From Desulfatiglans sp. (lineage in GTDB: Bacteria > Desulfobacterota > DSM-4660 > Desulfatiglandales > HGW-15), in contig JAAZBV010000075.1 in assembly GCA_012513605.1 (NCBI GenBank), forward strand, positions 1 through 60,310: DNA of 60,310 bases, given 5' to 3'. A program made the translations under genes and the position numbers. Positions 24,891 to 34,599 of this stretch are shown piece by piece (within the stretch, counting starts at the first letter, position 1; the number at the start of each line of letters is the position of its first letter). The notes under the pieces are model-generated. The model was not told the origin of the DNA. It did not search any database and saw only the letters and a program-made list of their open reading frames with translations.

Positions 24891-27443
24891 ATGAAACCAT
24901 TACAGAAATATAATGTTGTTCCGAATCTTCCCACTACCCTTGAACCCCTGCGTAAACTGGCTTACAACCTGCGTTTCAGCTGGCGGGGTGAGATAAGGGA
25001 TATATTCAGGCGCATAGACCCCGGCCTATGGACAGAGTGCAGGCATAACCCGGTTCTAATGCTTGGCCTTGTGAGCCAGGAAAGGCTTGTTGAGCTTGCA
25101 AAGGATCAGGGTTTTATGGCCATTCTTGAAAGGATTTCACAGGATTTTGAAAGGTATCTCTCCAGGCCAAGGATACAGTCACTTGATTATAGCCCTGAAA
25201 AGGAGTTCAGGGTGGCCTATTTTTCTGCCGAATTTGGTCTTGCAGGTTGTCTTCCCATATATTCAGGGGGTTTAGGCATCCTTTCAGGTGATCACCTGAA
25301 ATCATCGAGTGACCTCAATATCCCCCTTGTTGGTGTGGGTCTTTTATATCAGGAGGGCTATTTCAGCCAGTACCTGAGCAATGACGGCTGGCAGATGGAG
25401 AGCTATACTGTTAATGACTTCCATAATATGCCTGTAAGACTGGTAAGGGATTCCGATGGGAAACCTTTACAGGTATCGGTTGATTTCAAGGGTGAAAAGG
25501 TCAATATCCTGGTCTGGCGGGTGGATGTGGGCCGCATACCCCTTTATCTCCTTGATACCAATATCTCTTCAAATTCACCTGAAGCATGCAGGACAACGGC
25601 CCAGCTTTATGGCGGTGACAGAGAGATGAGGATCAGGCAGGAGATTGTCCTTGGTATCGGAGGCATAAGGGCTTTAAAGGTGCTGGGCATAGATCCGACA
25701 GTTATCCACATGAATGAAGGGCACTCTGCCTTTTCCGCCCTTGAAAGAATAAATATCTACAGGAGAGAAAAGGGACTTACCTTTGATGAGGCGAGGGAGC
25801 TTGTTATAGCCACGACCGTGTTTACTACACACACCCCTGTGCCTGCCGGTAATGATGTGTTTGACCCGTCCCTTGTGCGGACATACTTTGAGGAATATGC
25901 CAAGGAGCTTGGTTTAAATTTCAGGGTGCTCCTGGGTTATGGAAAGATTGACCCAAGAAACGAGGAAGAAAAATTCGGCATGAGCACACTTGCCTTAAGG
26001 CTTTCTTCCCATGCAAATGGTGTGAGCAGGCTGCATGGAAGGGTCTCGCGCGCAATGTGGCAGAAGGTATGGCCGCGTCACCCTGTTGAGGATATCCCGA
26101 TAGATTATGTTACAAACGGTATACATGTACCAACCTGGATCGCCAGTGAAAAATCTGCCCTCTTTGACAGGTACATGGGGCCTGACTGGGCAGAGGACCC
26201 TGATAATCAGCGGGTATGGGCACAGATAGAAAATATTCCGGATACTGAAATATGGCGGTATCATGAAAGGTGCAGAGATCATCTGGTTGCCTTTTGCCGC
26301 AGGATGCTTGCGGAACAGATGAAACGAAGAGGTGCAACCCCAACCGAAATAATGAGTGTCAACGATGTACTTACACCCGATGCAATGACCATAGGTTTTG
26401 CAAGGAGGTTTGCAACATACAAGCGCGCCACCCTTCTGTTTAAAAACCCTGACAGGCTGGCCAATATCCTTAATAATCCCGAATTTCCTGTCCAGATAAT
26501 TATTACCGGAAAGGCCCATCCGCAGGATAACGAAGGCAAAGAATTTATTAAGACCATTATACATTATGCGAGTGAAGAAAGATTCCGCAGGAGGATAGTA
26601 TTTTTAGAGGATTATAACTCCCATATTGCCCATGTGATGGTTTCAGGGACTGATGTGTGGCTTAACACCCCCAGAAGACCCCTTGAGGCATGCGGAACCA
26701 GCGGAATGAAGGCCCTTGCGAATGGTTCTCTAAACCTGAGTGTCCTGGATGGGTGGTGGGATGAGGGATATAAAAGCGATTATGGCTGGGCAATAGGCAA
26801 GGGTGAGGAGTATGATGACCATTTTGCCCAGGATAATATAGAAAGCCGCGACCTTTATAATCTCCTTGAAAAGGAGGTTGTGCCTCTTTTTTACAGAAGG
26901 GGAAGCGATGATCTGCCAAGGGGCTGGATAGAGAAGATGAAAGCAGGTCTTCATGACCTTGTACCTGTGTTTAATTCCCACCGGATGGTGCAGGAATATA
27001 CTGACCGTTTTTATCTCCCCTGTTCAGCCAGATATGACAGGCTATCTAAAAATGGTTATGCTGAGACAAAAAATCTTGCCTCATGGAGGCAGAAGGTCAT
27101 GACAGGCTGGAGCAGTGTCTCTGTAATCGAAGTCAGGTCAGGGAACAGCAGGGATATCCCGATCGGTGAAAGGTTTGAACTAACTGCAAGGATAACCCTT
27201 GGAGAATTATCAACAGATGATGTAACAGTCGAGGTTTATTTCGGAAGGCTCAATCAGAATGGGGATTTTTCTGACAGGAAGACAAAGGAGCTTGAGCCGG
27301 ATGGTCTTGATCATGGTGTCCATATCTTTAAAGGCTTTATAGATTGTCAGGGTACAGGACGCTTCGGTTATACTGTACGCATCATGCCAAGCAAGAAAAG
27401 GCTCGAAAATCCTTTTGTAATGGGTCTTGTGGAGTGGGCGTAA
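24891..27443 (+). CDS. glgP: Alpha-glucan phosphorylase (TIGR02094 type)
   Basis: 850 residues. It releases glucose 1-phosphate from alpha-1,4-glucan ends using phosphate and pyridoxal phosphate. An N-terminal domain of about 110 residues (VVPNLPTTLEPLRKLAYNLR) identifies the short GT35 subtype found in many bacteria and archaea. The core has AYFSAEFGLAGCLPIYSGGLG, the NEGHSAF motif, TTHTPVPAGNDVF, and the PLP-binding Lys in GTSGMKALANGSLNLS. The extra C-terminal about 100 residues form a beta-rich domain. It lies 37 nt after glgC. Confidence 0.96.
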   Translation: MKPLQKYNVVPNLPTTLEPLRKLAYNLRFSWRGEIRDIFRRIDPGLWTECRHNPVLMLGLVSQERLVELAKDQGFMAILERISQDFERYLSRPRIQSLDYSPEKEFRVAYFSAEFGLAGCLPIYSGGLGILSGDHLKSSSDLNIPLVGVGLLYQEGYFSQYLSNDGWQMESYTVNDFHNMPVRLVRDSDGKPLQVSVDFKGEKVNILVWRVDVGRIPLYLLDTNISSNSPEACRTTAQLYGGDREMRIRQEIVLGIGGIRALKVLGIDPTVIHMNEGHSAFSALERINIYRREKGLTFDEARELVIATTVFTTHTPVPAGNDVFDPSLVRTYFEEYAKELGLNFRVLLGYGKIDPRNEEEKFGMSTLALRLSSHANGVSRLHGRVSRAMWQKVWPRHPVEDIPIDYVTNGIHVPTWIASEKSALFDRYMGPDWAEDPDNQRVWAQIENIPDTEIWRYHERCRDHLVAFCRRMLAEQMKRRGATPTEIMSVNDVLTPDAMTIGFARRFATYKRATLLFKNPDRLANILNNPEFPVQIIITGKAHPQDNEGKEFIKTIIHYASEERFRRRIVFLEDYNSHIAHVMVSGTDVWLNTPRRPLEACGTSGMKALANGSLNLSVLDGWWDEGYKSDYGWAIGKGEEYDDHFAQDNIESRDLYNLLEKEVVPLFYRRGSDDLPRGWIEKMKAGLHDLVPVFNSHRMVQEYTDRFYLPCSARYDRLSKNGYAETKNLASWRQKVMTGWSSVSVIEVRSGNSRDIPIGERFELTARITLGELSTDDVTVEVYFGRLNQNGDFSDRKTKELEPDGLDHGVHIFKGFIDCQGTGRFGYTVRIMPSKKRLENPFVMGLVEWA

Positions 27444-27466
27444 TAAATTCAAGATTATATATTTTA

Positions 27467-27491
27467 AATTTGAAATCTCAAATTTCAAATT
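27467..27491. promoter_or_regulatory. Perfect 10-bp hairpin at the glgP-glgB junction
   Basis: AATTTGAAAT, a five-base loop CTCAA and ATTTCAAATT form a perfect inverted repeat four nt before the proposed glgB ATG. In mRNA it would lie across the position where a ribosome-binding site is expected, and no normal one is visible. It may affect glgB translation, or be a chance dispersed repeat. Confidence 0.45.
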
Positions 27492-27495
27492 CTAT

Positions 27496-29703
27496 ATGGG
27501 GGATACATTGTCATCTACTCTCAGCAGCGAACAGATAACTAATCTCACGGCAGGGAATCTTGCTGACCCGTTCAGTATACTGGGCCCTCATTATGAAAAT
27601 GACCACCTTGTTGTAAGGGGTTTTATACCCGGTGCAAAGAATATAACAATCAGGGGTCTTGTTGCGGATCATTCATCCCGATCTGCACGGGTTGAAAGGA
27701 GCGGGCTGTTTGAGGTGATTTTCCCATCTGAAACCATGATAAAGCCCTATCGGCTGGATGTGGAGTTCAGGAAAGGCAACAGGTCATCTTTTTTTGACTG
27801 CTACTCCTTTATGCCGATCCTTAGCGATTTTGACATGTACCTTTACGGCCAGGGCAACCATTACAAAATATATGACAGGCTTGGAGCCCATATCATTACA
27901 CATCAGGGGGTGAAAGGCACCCTTTTTGCCGTATGGGCACCGTCAGCTAAGAGGGTGAGCGTAATAGGTGATTTCAACCAGTGGGATGGCAGAAGGCATA
28001 TGATGCGTAACCGGGGCTCATCAGGTATATGGGAGCTCTTTGTCCCCCATCTGGGGCAGGAACTTTTATATAAGTATGAAATCAGGACCAGGGATGACGT
28101 TATACTTGTAAAGGCTGATCCATTTGCATTCAGGTTTGAACAAAGGCCAAAGACAGCAGCAGTGGTTCACGACCTTGAATGTTACACATGGAAGGATGCA
28201 AAATGGATGACCGAAAGGAAGAATAAAAATCTTCTTGATAAGCCGATGTCTATATATGAGGTGCACCTTGGCTCATGGAGGCGCAGGCCTGAGGAAGACG
28301 ACCGGTGGCTTACTTACAGCGAGGCCGCTGAAGAACTTATCCCCTATGTAAAATCAATGGGATATGATCATATAGAGCTCCTTCCTGTTGCCGAGCATCC
28401 CTTTGATGGTTCATGGGGATATCAGGTTGCAGGCTATTATGCGGTCACATCAAGGTTTGGCAGACCCGAGGAATTTATGGCATTTGTTGACAGGTGCCAC
28501 TGTGAGGGGATAGGTGTAATACTTGACTGGGTACCTGCCCATTTCCCGAAGGACTCATATGCGCTTGAATATTTTGACGGTACACACCTTTATGAACATG
28601 AAGACCCGAGGCAGAGGGTTCACAAAGACTGGGACACCCTTATATTCAATTATGGCCGTAATGAGGTCAGGAATTTTCTAGTGGCAAATGCCCTTTTCTG
28701 GCTGGATAAGTATCACATAGACGGGCTCAGGGTGGATGCGGTTGCATCAATGCTCTATCTTGATTATTCAAGAGACGAGGGCGAATGGATCCCAAACAGG
28801 TACGGCGGCAGGGAGAACCTTGAGGCCATCGAGTTTATTAAAATCCTAAATAAAAAGATATATGAACTTTTCCCGGGTGTAGTAACTATAGCCGAGGAAT
28901 CTACAGCATGGCCGGGTGTTACCCTGCCTGTTCATCTGGGAGGCCTTGGTTTTATGTTTAAATGGAACATGGGCTGGATGCATGACATGCTCACATTTAT
29001 TTCCAAAGACCCGGTTCACAGAAAGTATCATATGGAAAATCTTACATTTGCCCTCCTGTATGCATTTCATGAAAATTTCATTTTACCCCTTTCCCATGAT
29101 GAGGTGGTTCACGGAAAGGCAGCATTACTCTCCAAGATGCCAGGTGATGACTGGCAGAAGTTCGCAAACCTGAGGCTCCTTTTGGGTTACATGTTTGGAG
29201 AACCGGGTAAAAAGATGCTTTTCATGGGCAATGAGATCGGGCAGTGGAGGGAATGGGATCATGACCAGTCCCTTGAATGGCATCTTTTGCAGTATGAAAA
29301 CCACCAGAAGGTGCGGGATTATGTAAGTGAGCTTAACCGGGTATACCATCAGGAACCTGCCATGCATGAGGTGGATTTTTCACATACAGGTTTTGAGTGG
29401 ATCGATTTCAGGGATGCTGACTCATCTGTTGTTTCGTTTTTACGCAGGGACAAAAAAGGGGGTATACTCCTTTTTGTATTTAATTTTACACCTGCTCCAA
29501 AAGTAAATTATCGAATTGGGGCCCCTGTTCATGGATTTTACAGGGAGATTATGAATTCCGATTCCAGGAATTTCGGAGGGTCGGACATGGGGCTAAAGGG
29601 TGGCATACACTCTGATAATATTGAATGGCATGGAAGGCCCTTTTCTCTGAATCTCATAATCCCGCCTCTTGCCATGCTTATTTTAAAACCGGACTGGAAA
29701 TAG
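27496..29703 (+). CDS. glgB: 1,4-alpha-glucan branching enzyme
   Basis: 735 residues from the ATG at 27496. It introduces alpha-1,6 branches into glycogen. The N1 domain (SEQITNLTAGNLADPFSILG) and the CBM48 domain (GTLFAVWAPSAKRVSVIGDF) precede the GH13 barrel. The catalytic Asp is in GLRVDAVASMLYLDY, the acid Glu in VTIAEESTAWPGV and the third Asp in LSHDEVVHGKAALL. The frame extends to a TTG at 27427 inside glgP, but homology begins after the ATG. No Shine-Dalgarno precedes it; a TTG at 27508 behind GGGGGA is an alternative start. It ends the glycogen operon. Confidence 0.95.
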   Translation: MGDTLSSTLSSEQITNLTAGNLADPFSILGPHYENDHLVVRGFIPGAKNITIRGLVADHSSRSARVERSGLFEVIFPSETMIKPYRLDVEFRKGNRSSFFDCYSFMPILSDFDMYLYGQGNHYKIYDRLGAHIITHQGVKGTLFAVWAPSAKRVSVIGDFNQWDGRRHMMRNRGSSGIWELFVPHLGQELLYKYEIRTRDDVILVKADPFAFRFEQRPKTAAVVHDLECYTWKDAKWMTERKNKNLLDKPMSIYEVHLGSWRRRPEEDDRWLTYSEAAEELIPYVKSMGYDHIELLPVAEHPFDGSWGYQVAGYYAVTSRFGRPEEFMAFVDRCHCEGIGVILDWVPAHFPKDSYALEYFDGTHLYEHEDPRQRVHKDWDTLIFNYGRNEVRNFLVANALFWLDKYHIDGLRVDAVASMLYLDYSRDEGEWIPNRYGGRENLEAIEFIKILNKKIYELFPGVVTIAEESTAWPGVTLPVHLGGLGFMFKWNMGWMHDMLTFISKDPVHRKYHMENLTFALLYAFHENFILPLSHDEVVHGKAALLSKMPGDDWQKFANLRLLLGYMFGEPGKKMLFMGNEIGQWREWDHDQSLEWHLLQYENHQKVRDYVSELNRVYHQEPAMHEVDFSHTGFEWIDFRDADSSVVSFLRRDKKGGILLFVFNFTPAPKVNYRIGAPVHGFYREIMNSDSRNFGGSDMGLKGGIHSDNIEWHGRPFSLNLIIPPLAMLILKPDWK

Positions 29704-29872
29704 AGTTTTTTCATCAAACCGTGCTTGATTCCTTAATAAAAAAAGTATAAGAATAGAGGATTATTTTTAATGCCGGCTGCATTAGGGCTGGCCAAATGTC
29801 TAAATTCTGTTAATTTTATCTCACAGTATGTCTTATTAAAGGGGTATTGATGGAGGAGGTCAGCATTAAAAA

Positions 29873-30394
29873 ATGTTACTTGATGACAGCATCCTGAACG
29901 ACCTGGCGATTCTTGTTGTAGATGATGAACCGGATATTATCGAGACCATTGAAGATGAGCTTTACATGTGCTTCCTGCACAAAGCAAACGATTTCGAGAC
30001 GGCCTGTGAGTACCTTTCTAAATATAACTATGACATAGTAATCCTCGATATCATGGGGGTAAACGGCTTTGAACTTCTGAAAAAATCGGTTTCAAAGGGT
30101 CTCCCTACTGTTATGCTGACTGCCCATGCCCTTACACCGGACGCATTAAAAAAGTCCATACAACTGGGCGCGGTATTTTTTCTTCCAAAGGAAACCCTTC
30201 CTGAACTGAGATTTTTCCTGGAAGAGCTTGTGGAAAACAAGTTTATGCCAAGCTGGATGACATTTTTTGAAAGGCTTGGTGTATATTTCAATAAATATTT
30301 TGGTCCAAACTGGAAAGAAAAGGACCAGTTTTTCAGGGAATTTGAAGAGAGTATTAAGATAAGCGAAAGCACAAAAAGTGAAGAGGATATATAA
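29873..30394 (+). CDS. Stand-alone response regulator receiver protein
   Basis: 173 residues. The receiver domain occupies about residues 10-125: acidic pair VVDDEPD, phosphoacceptor Asp in YDIVILDIMGV, Thr in VMLTAHAL and Lys in FFLPKE, so all conserved residues are present. The usual Pro after the phosphosite (DxxMPxxxG) is changed to MGVNG. About 45 extra C-terminal residues are helical with aromatic residues (MTFFERLGVYFNKYFGPNW) and match no output domain I know. No kinase gene is adjacent. A GGAGGAGG run 20 nt upstream is distant for this start. Confidence 0.85.
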   Translation: MLLDDSILNDLAILVVDDEPDIIETIEDELYMCFLHKANDFETACEYLSKYNYDIVILDIMGVNGFELLKKSVSKGLPTVMLTAHALTPDALKKSIQLGAVFFLPKETLPELRFFLEELVENKFMPSWMTFFERLGVYFNKYFGPNWKEKDQFFREFEESIKISESTKSEEDI

Positions 30395-30511
30395 ATCCTG
30401 ACAGATTAACCATGCACACCGGATAATCTTTTGCCCGGCAGCATGCTCGACCAGTTATTATTTGATTTTGTTTACAGGGCCGGCTTGTGCATACCATTTC
30501 AGGTAAGAGCC

Positions 30512-31036
30512 ATGGATCAGGTATTACTGCTCAGTATTTCATATGAACCTATAAAGGTGATAGACTGGAAAAGGGCTGTCACCATGCTTTTTTTAGGCAA
30601 GGTAGAGGTAATAGAGGAGTATCACACCAATATCCGCTCGGTAAGTTTTACCGTGAAACTCCCATCTGTCGTGAGGCTCCTTAACTCAGTTAAAAGAAAC
30701 AATAAACCGGTGAAATTCTCCAGGCAGAATATCTATGCCCGTGACAGGTATAGATGCCAGTATTGCGGAGAAAAGTTTCAGGCAGAAGAGCTTACATATG
30801 ACCACGTATTGCCCAAATCCAGGGGAGGCAGGACAGAATGGGCGAACATAGTTACATGCTGCATCGGCTGCAACCGAAAAAAGGGGGGGCGAACCCCAGG
30901 TGAGGCATCAATGAGGCTGATGAAAAAACCTGTCATGCCATCATGGGTGCCTGCAATAAGGATAACAATAGGCTTCAGGCATATCCCAAACACCTGGAGG
31001 GAGTACCTTTACTGGAATGTGGAGCTGGTGGAATGA
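30512..31036 (+). CDS. HNH endonuclease family protein
   Basis: 174 residues from ATG 30512. The N-terminal VLLLSISYEPIKVIDWKRA and VTMLFLGKVEVIEEY segments are the conserved front of a very common bacterial HNH family. The HNH core has zinc Cys pairs in RCQYCGEKF and CCIGCNRKKG, and the catalytic part in LTYDHVLPKSRGG. Members are often chromosomal and conserved rather than mobile, and their physiological substrate is unclear. An upstream in-frame start at 30431 would add 27 residues that do not fit the family. Confidence 0.88.
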   Translation: MDQVLLLSISYEPIKVIDWKRAVTMLFLGKVEVIEEYHTNIRSVSFTVKLPSVVRLLNSVKRNNKPVKFSRQNIYARDRYRCQYCGEKFQAEELTYDHVLPKSRGGRTEWANIVTCCIGCNRKKGGRTPGEASMRLMKKPVMPSWVPAIRITIGFRHIPNTWREYLYWNVELVE

Positions 31037-31078
31037 TAAAAACAGGTGCAGGGCTCAGGGCGCAAGGTTTAAGGGAAT

Positions 31079-31115
31079 ACAAAAGCCATGTCCCTTTGGG
31101 GTGCATGGCTTTTGT
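31079..31115. terminator. Bidirectional terminator hairpin
   Basis: ACAAAAGCCATG and CATGGCTTTTGT form a perfect 12-bp stem around a 13-base loop, with ATTTT after and A-rich sequence before. It separates the convergent HNH and aldo-keto reductase genes. Confidence 0.85.
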
Positions 31116-31129
31116 ATTTTAAAAAAGAA

Positions 31130-32341
31130 TTAAACCAGAAACACAGTCGGGATATCCCTTAATCTCGCGATGTCCATAATCTTCTCTTTCACATTAAAGC
31201 CCTTTGCACATGTTACCGTGCATGTATCACAGTCTTCACAGGCGATCTTTTTAATGTTCATTGAATCAAGGGTTATCCTGGCCATCTGCATGTTTTTATA
31301 CCCGTGTGCGTACATATAACTGCGCATAAATGTCGGGATATGTTGCCCGGCCGGACACTGGGGTAGACACTCTTCACACTGGTAACACAATAACCCCGCC
31401 TTTTTATTAATATTGTTCAACAGGCTCCTCTCCGCTACAGTCATTTTCAGGTTGCTCATGACTGCAATGGTAGAATGAATCTGATCAAATGTCTGCCACC
31501 CGGGTATTATAGTGGTTACATTTTCATCCTCCAGTGACCATTTTATTGCAGCAGTAATCTCCTGTTCAGAGGCCTTTTTAGGTGGCCCGCCAAAGCCGCC
31601 GCCAACCACGCCTGCGACTGTTTTCATGCCGATTATGCCCAGCCCTGCCTTGGCCCCTTCTGCAATGGCCTTTTTAAGATCATCAATATTGGGGTAGGTC
31701 GGGTTGTAGGCAACAAGCGCCACATCATATGCCTTGCTTTCTATGGCGGCCCTGATAACTTCGGCCTGGTTCTGATGGGTTGAAACGCCTATAAAGCGTA
31801 CCCTGCCCTCCTTTTTTACCTGTTTCATCGCCTCAAGATATGGTTCGAAAAGTGTTGTCTCCCTGCTGCCTGGTCCATGTAGGTAAAGGATATCAACATA
31901 ATCCAGTCCTATACGTTTCATACCTTTATCAAATTCATTGATAAAGTCCTGTGGTTTAGCATTTTTGTTTAAGGTTCCGAACATGATCCCGGGCATGGAT
32001 ACCTTGGTTCCCAGCACAAATGAGTCCCTGGGTTTGTCCCTGAAAAAATCACCCAGCATGCCTTCGCTCCTTCCCTGGCCGTAGAGCGATGCCGTATCAA
32101 AGTGCTTTATACCTGCATTGTATGCAGCTTCTACCAGTTTCGGGTTCATGGTGTTCATTACACCCATGCTTATTATCGGGAGCTTAACCCCTGTATTGCC
32201 AAGGGTGCGGTAGATGAATTCCGGTTGTTTTTTTTCTTCAGCAGCGTAGACATTTCCTCTCATGACAGCAGGGAAGACAGATGCCCCTGCAAGACCAGCT
32301 ATACTGTTTTTTAAAAATTTTCTGCGGTTTTTATCCATCAT
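31130..32341 (-). CDS. Tat-exported aldo/keto reductase with two 4Fe-4S motifs
   Basis: 403 residues. The N-terminus KNRRKFLKNSIAGLAG is a twin-arginine signal, so the protein is probably exported folded with its cofactors. The AKR barrel follows: the catalytic Asp-Tyr pair in HFDTASLYGQGRSEG, Lys in VLGTKVSM and His in ILYLHGPGS. The C-terminal 90 residues carry two ferredoxin-like Cys groups: CYQCEECLPQCP and CEDCDTCTVTC. This aldo/keto reductase-ferredoxin fusion is common in anaerobes. Substrate and electron partner are unknown. Confidence 0.9.
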   Translation of the reverse strand: MMDKNRRKFLKNSIAGLAGASVFPAVMRGNVYAAEEKKQPEFIYRTLGNTGVKLPIISMGVMNTMNPKLVEAAYNAGIKHFDTASLYGQGRSEGMLGDFFRDKPRDSFVLGTKVSMPGIMFGTLNKNAKPQDFINEFDKGMKRIGLDYVDILYLHGPGSRETTLFEPYLEAMKQVKKEGRVRFIGVSTHQNQAEVIRAAIESKAYDVALVAYNPTYPNIDDLKKAIAEGAKAGLGIIGMKTVAGVVGGGFGGPPKKASEQEITAAIKWSLEDENVTTIIPGWQTFDQIHSTIAVMSNLKMTVAERSLLNNINKKAGLLCYQCEECLPQCPAGQHIPTFMRSYMYAHGYKNMQMARITLDSMNIKKIACEDCDTCTVTCAKGFNVKEKIMDIARLRDIPTVFLV

Positions 32342-32399
32342 TATATTATCTCCTGTTTTAAAAAGGTTAATTGATCTATAAAGTACCCTGTTAAAGGGT

Positions 32400-33275
32400 T
32401 TATTTTAACCCTGATATTACCTGGTTGATTAACCCATGGTCTATCTTTGCATTATCAGGATTCAGTGCGCCAATAATATATTTCCCTGATACTGAGATCA
32501 ACATCTTCCCCTGATACTGATCATCAACTTCATGTATGCCATCCTTTATGAGATCCTTTTTTATATTTGCGGCTTTCATGTATTCGTTCAAGGCCTTTTC
32601 AAGGGCAGCCCTGTCAGGTGTTTCAATAATAAACAGTTTGTAGGATTTTGCATCTGTGTCCTGATATTCAGCAGTAAATGCCTTTGTAAAAAAGGAATAG
32701 CCCAGGAAATCCTTTGGTATGTACTCCTCCCTGTTTGCCACCTTTGCCTTTACCGGAAATACAGTAATCATTGCAGGCGGGGCTGTCTCTTCTTTAAGTA
32801 ACCCTGATACCTTTTTAGCTGTAGATGTGAGGTGTTCCCTGTCTTTTGCGCCAAGGTTATATCCAGCTACCTTCACATAGTATCTGCCCTGGTAAAAATT
32901 GAGGTATCCTTCCATGTAGGCGGCCTGCGTCCCGATATCAAGGTATTCGCATTCATATGGCCTTTCCTGGCTAAAAATGCCAAAGCTGTTGTTGACTGTC
33001 TGCTGGTCATATATCTCAACAGTGATGGTGTTTTCATCCTTATCTTTATACTGCTGGAGGTTAAGACCGTTGAAATCATACATGAGGTAAAGCTCTGCAG
33101 CACCGTTAATATATTCAAAAAGGTTATCGGGCCTGTAACTTACAACCTCATTTGATCTGGTAAAACCCGCTATATCAGGAAAATGGGATTTATTACCAGG
33201 CTTTTCCCCTGACGCGCAGGAGAGGGCCAGGGAGATGACAACGAACAACATAACTGAAAATCTTTTAATGGACAT
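32400..33275 (-). CDS. DUF6599-like lipoprotein
   Basis: 291 residues. The signal peptide ends in a lipobox (SLALSCASG), so it is a lipid-anchored envelope protein. The mature part begins with a typical pattern for DUF6599-type proteins: FPDIAGFTRSNEVVSYRPD, then LFEYINGAAELYLMYDFNGL. Members of this group are common in anaerobic bacteria and have no known function. It is transcribed in the same direction as the aldo/keto reductase, 58 nt upstream of it, so the two could be one unit. Confidence 0.75.
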   Translation of the reverse strand: MSIKRFSVMLFVVISLALSCASGEKPGNKSHFPDIAGFTRSNEVVSYRPDNLFEYINGAAELYLMYDFNGLNLQQYKDKDENTITVEIYDQQTVNNSFGIFSQERPYECEYLDIGTQAAYMEGYLNFYQGRYYVKVAGYNLGAKDREHLTSTAKKVSGLLKEETAPPAMITVFPVKAKVANREEYIPKDFLGYSFFTKAFTAEYQDTDAKSYKLFIIETPDRAALEKALNEYMKAANIKKDLIKDGIHEVDDQYQGKMLISVSGKYIIGALNPDNAKIDHGLINQVISGLK

Positions 33276-33394
33276 AATTACTCCGGGGTTTACAGGTTAA
33301 TCATAAGACATAGGTATAACCGTAAGGATTAATATTGATAATGCTTTTAACATTTTTAAGCCCGGGATTCAATAAATAGTGATGGTCATAACTT

Positions 33395-34453
33395 TTATTC
33401 CGGTGAATAGACCCACCTGTAGTTGATTGGTCTCAGGTGGCTTGAATCAGGTCTTGGATGCAGAAACTCATCAATTACCTTCAGCCAGTTATAGGCCGGT
33501 TTGATCTTCCTGATCTTTCCATCCTCAGGTGGCCTTGAATATTCTGTGTAGTCATACACTGCCTCTGAGACACCCACATAATAGCCCCTGCCCGGGAAGA
33601 GATATGCATTTTTAAATCTATCTACATCCATTTTTTCCTTTGCTGCAAGGGCTGTTATATGGGCATCAGTAAGCTGAATCAGGAAAAATTTAGAGACCCC
33701 CCTCTCTGAATATTTGACCATTGTCCTTGATTCGGAACTCGATATATATATGGTGCTTATAACTGAAAGCCTCTTAAGAAGCTGTGATGCAATCAGGGCG
33801 GCTGTCCGTCTGCCCCCTGCGCTGTAGTGGGATCCATAATATTCAAACAGTTTATTCTGTATAACCCGTGCATATTCATCTCCATTTTCATATAGATTGC
33901 CCTGGATATATCTCAGGTGTTTTGCCAGGTCCTCTGCTGCATCTGTTATGGGCCAGTCTATCTTTACATGAAAATGGGTAAGGGCATACCTGTTTTTCTT
34001 TTTCACGGTCGGGTCCTGCTGAATAAGGAGGGCATAATCTATGGATGAAAGCTCCTCAATAAAATCAAGAAAGGGTTTGTTATCAAAATATTTGATATTA
34101 TTATTGAAATTTTTATGCAGTATAAAATTTGGCAGATCATCCAGATTCCTTTTTATGACTTTATTTTCAGGAAAGAAGCGGATATAATTCTTTAGCGACG
34201 GGTCAACAACCCCTTCGCAGAAAATTATTATAAATGTGTTGAAGAGTTCCGACTCCTTTTCCATCTTTTTGGATTTTGGCCTTAACTCGCTTTTGTCTAC
34301 AAAGCTGTATTCAACATCATTTTTCAGGTAGTTATTGAAAGAATCAATAAGCGATATCTTAATTAACCGCAGCTCAAGTGAATCTCTCATTATCTCATAT
34401 AATGATCTCCTGAGTTTTTCGTAGTAATTAAGGCGTTCCCTGTAGAGCCACAT
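33395..34453 (-). CDS. Unrecognised 352-residue protein
   Basis: I do not recognise this family. The N-terminus is basic and helical (YRERLNYYEKLRRSLYEIMR) without a signal peptide, so it is probably cytoplasmic. The centre has a stretch rich in aromatic and charged residues, including HFHVKIDWPITDAAEDLAKH. The second half has a conserved-looking SHYSAGGRRTAALIASQLLK region, then FLIQLTDAHITALAAKEK and a C-terminus ending in tryptophan and proline. The lengths of the intact frame and its codon use support a real gene. It is on the same strand as the DUF6599 lipoprotein, with 119 nt between them. Confidence 0.65.
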   Translation of the reverse strand: MWLYRERLNYYEKLRRSLYEIMRDSLELRLIKISLIDSFNNYLKNDVEYSFVDKSELRPKSKKMEKESELFNTFIIIFCEGVVDPSLKNYIRFFPENKVIKRNLDDLPNFILHKNFNNNIKYFDNKPFLDFIEELSSIDYALLIQQDPTVKKKNRYALTHFHVKIDWPITDAAEDLAKHLRYIQGNLYENGDEYARVIQNKLFEYYGSHYSAGGRRTAALIASQLLKRLSVISTIYISSSESRTMVKYSERGVSKFFLIQLTDAHITALAAKEKMDVDRFKNAYLFPGRGYYVGVSEAVYDYTEYSRPPEDGKIRKIKPAYNWLKVIDEFLHPRPDSSHLRPINYRWVYSPE

Positions 34454-34599
34454 AATAATTTTCTTTAAATAAGTAAATTGTGATATAAAAAACTATGCTA
34501 AAATATATTTAAATAAGGTTAATGTCAAATGAAAATAGAAAAATATGAGTTAATAATGCAAAAACAATCCTCCGTTTATACCATAAATGGGGGGAATAT

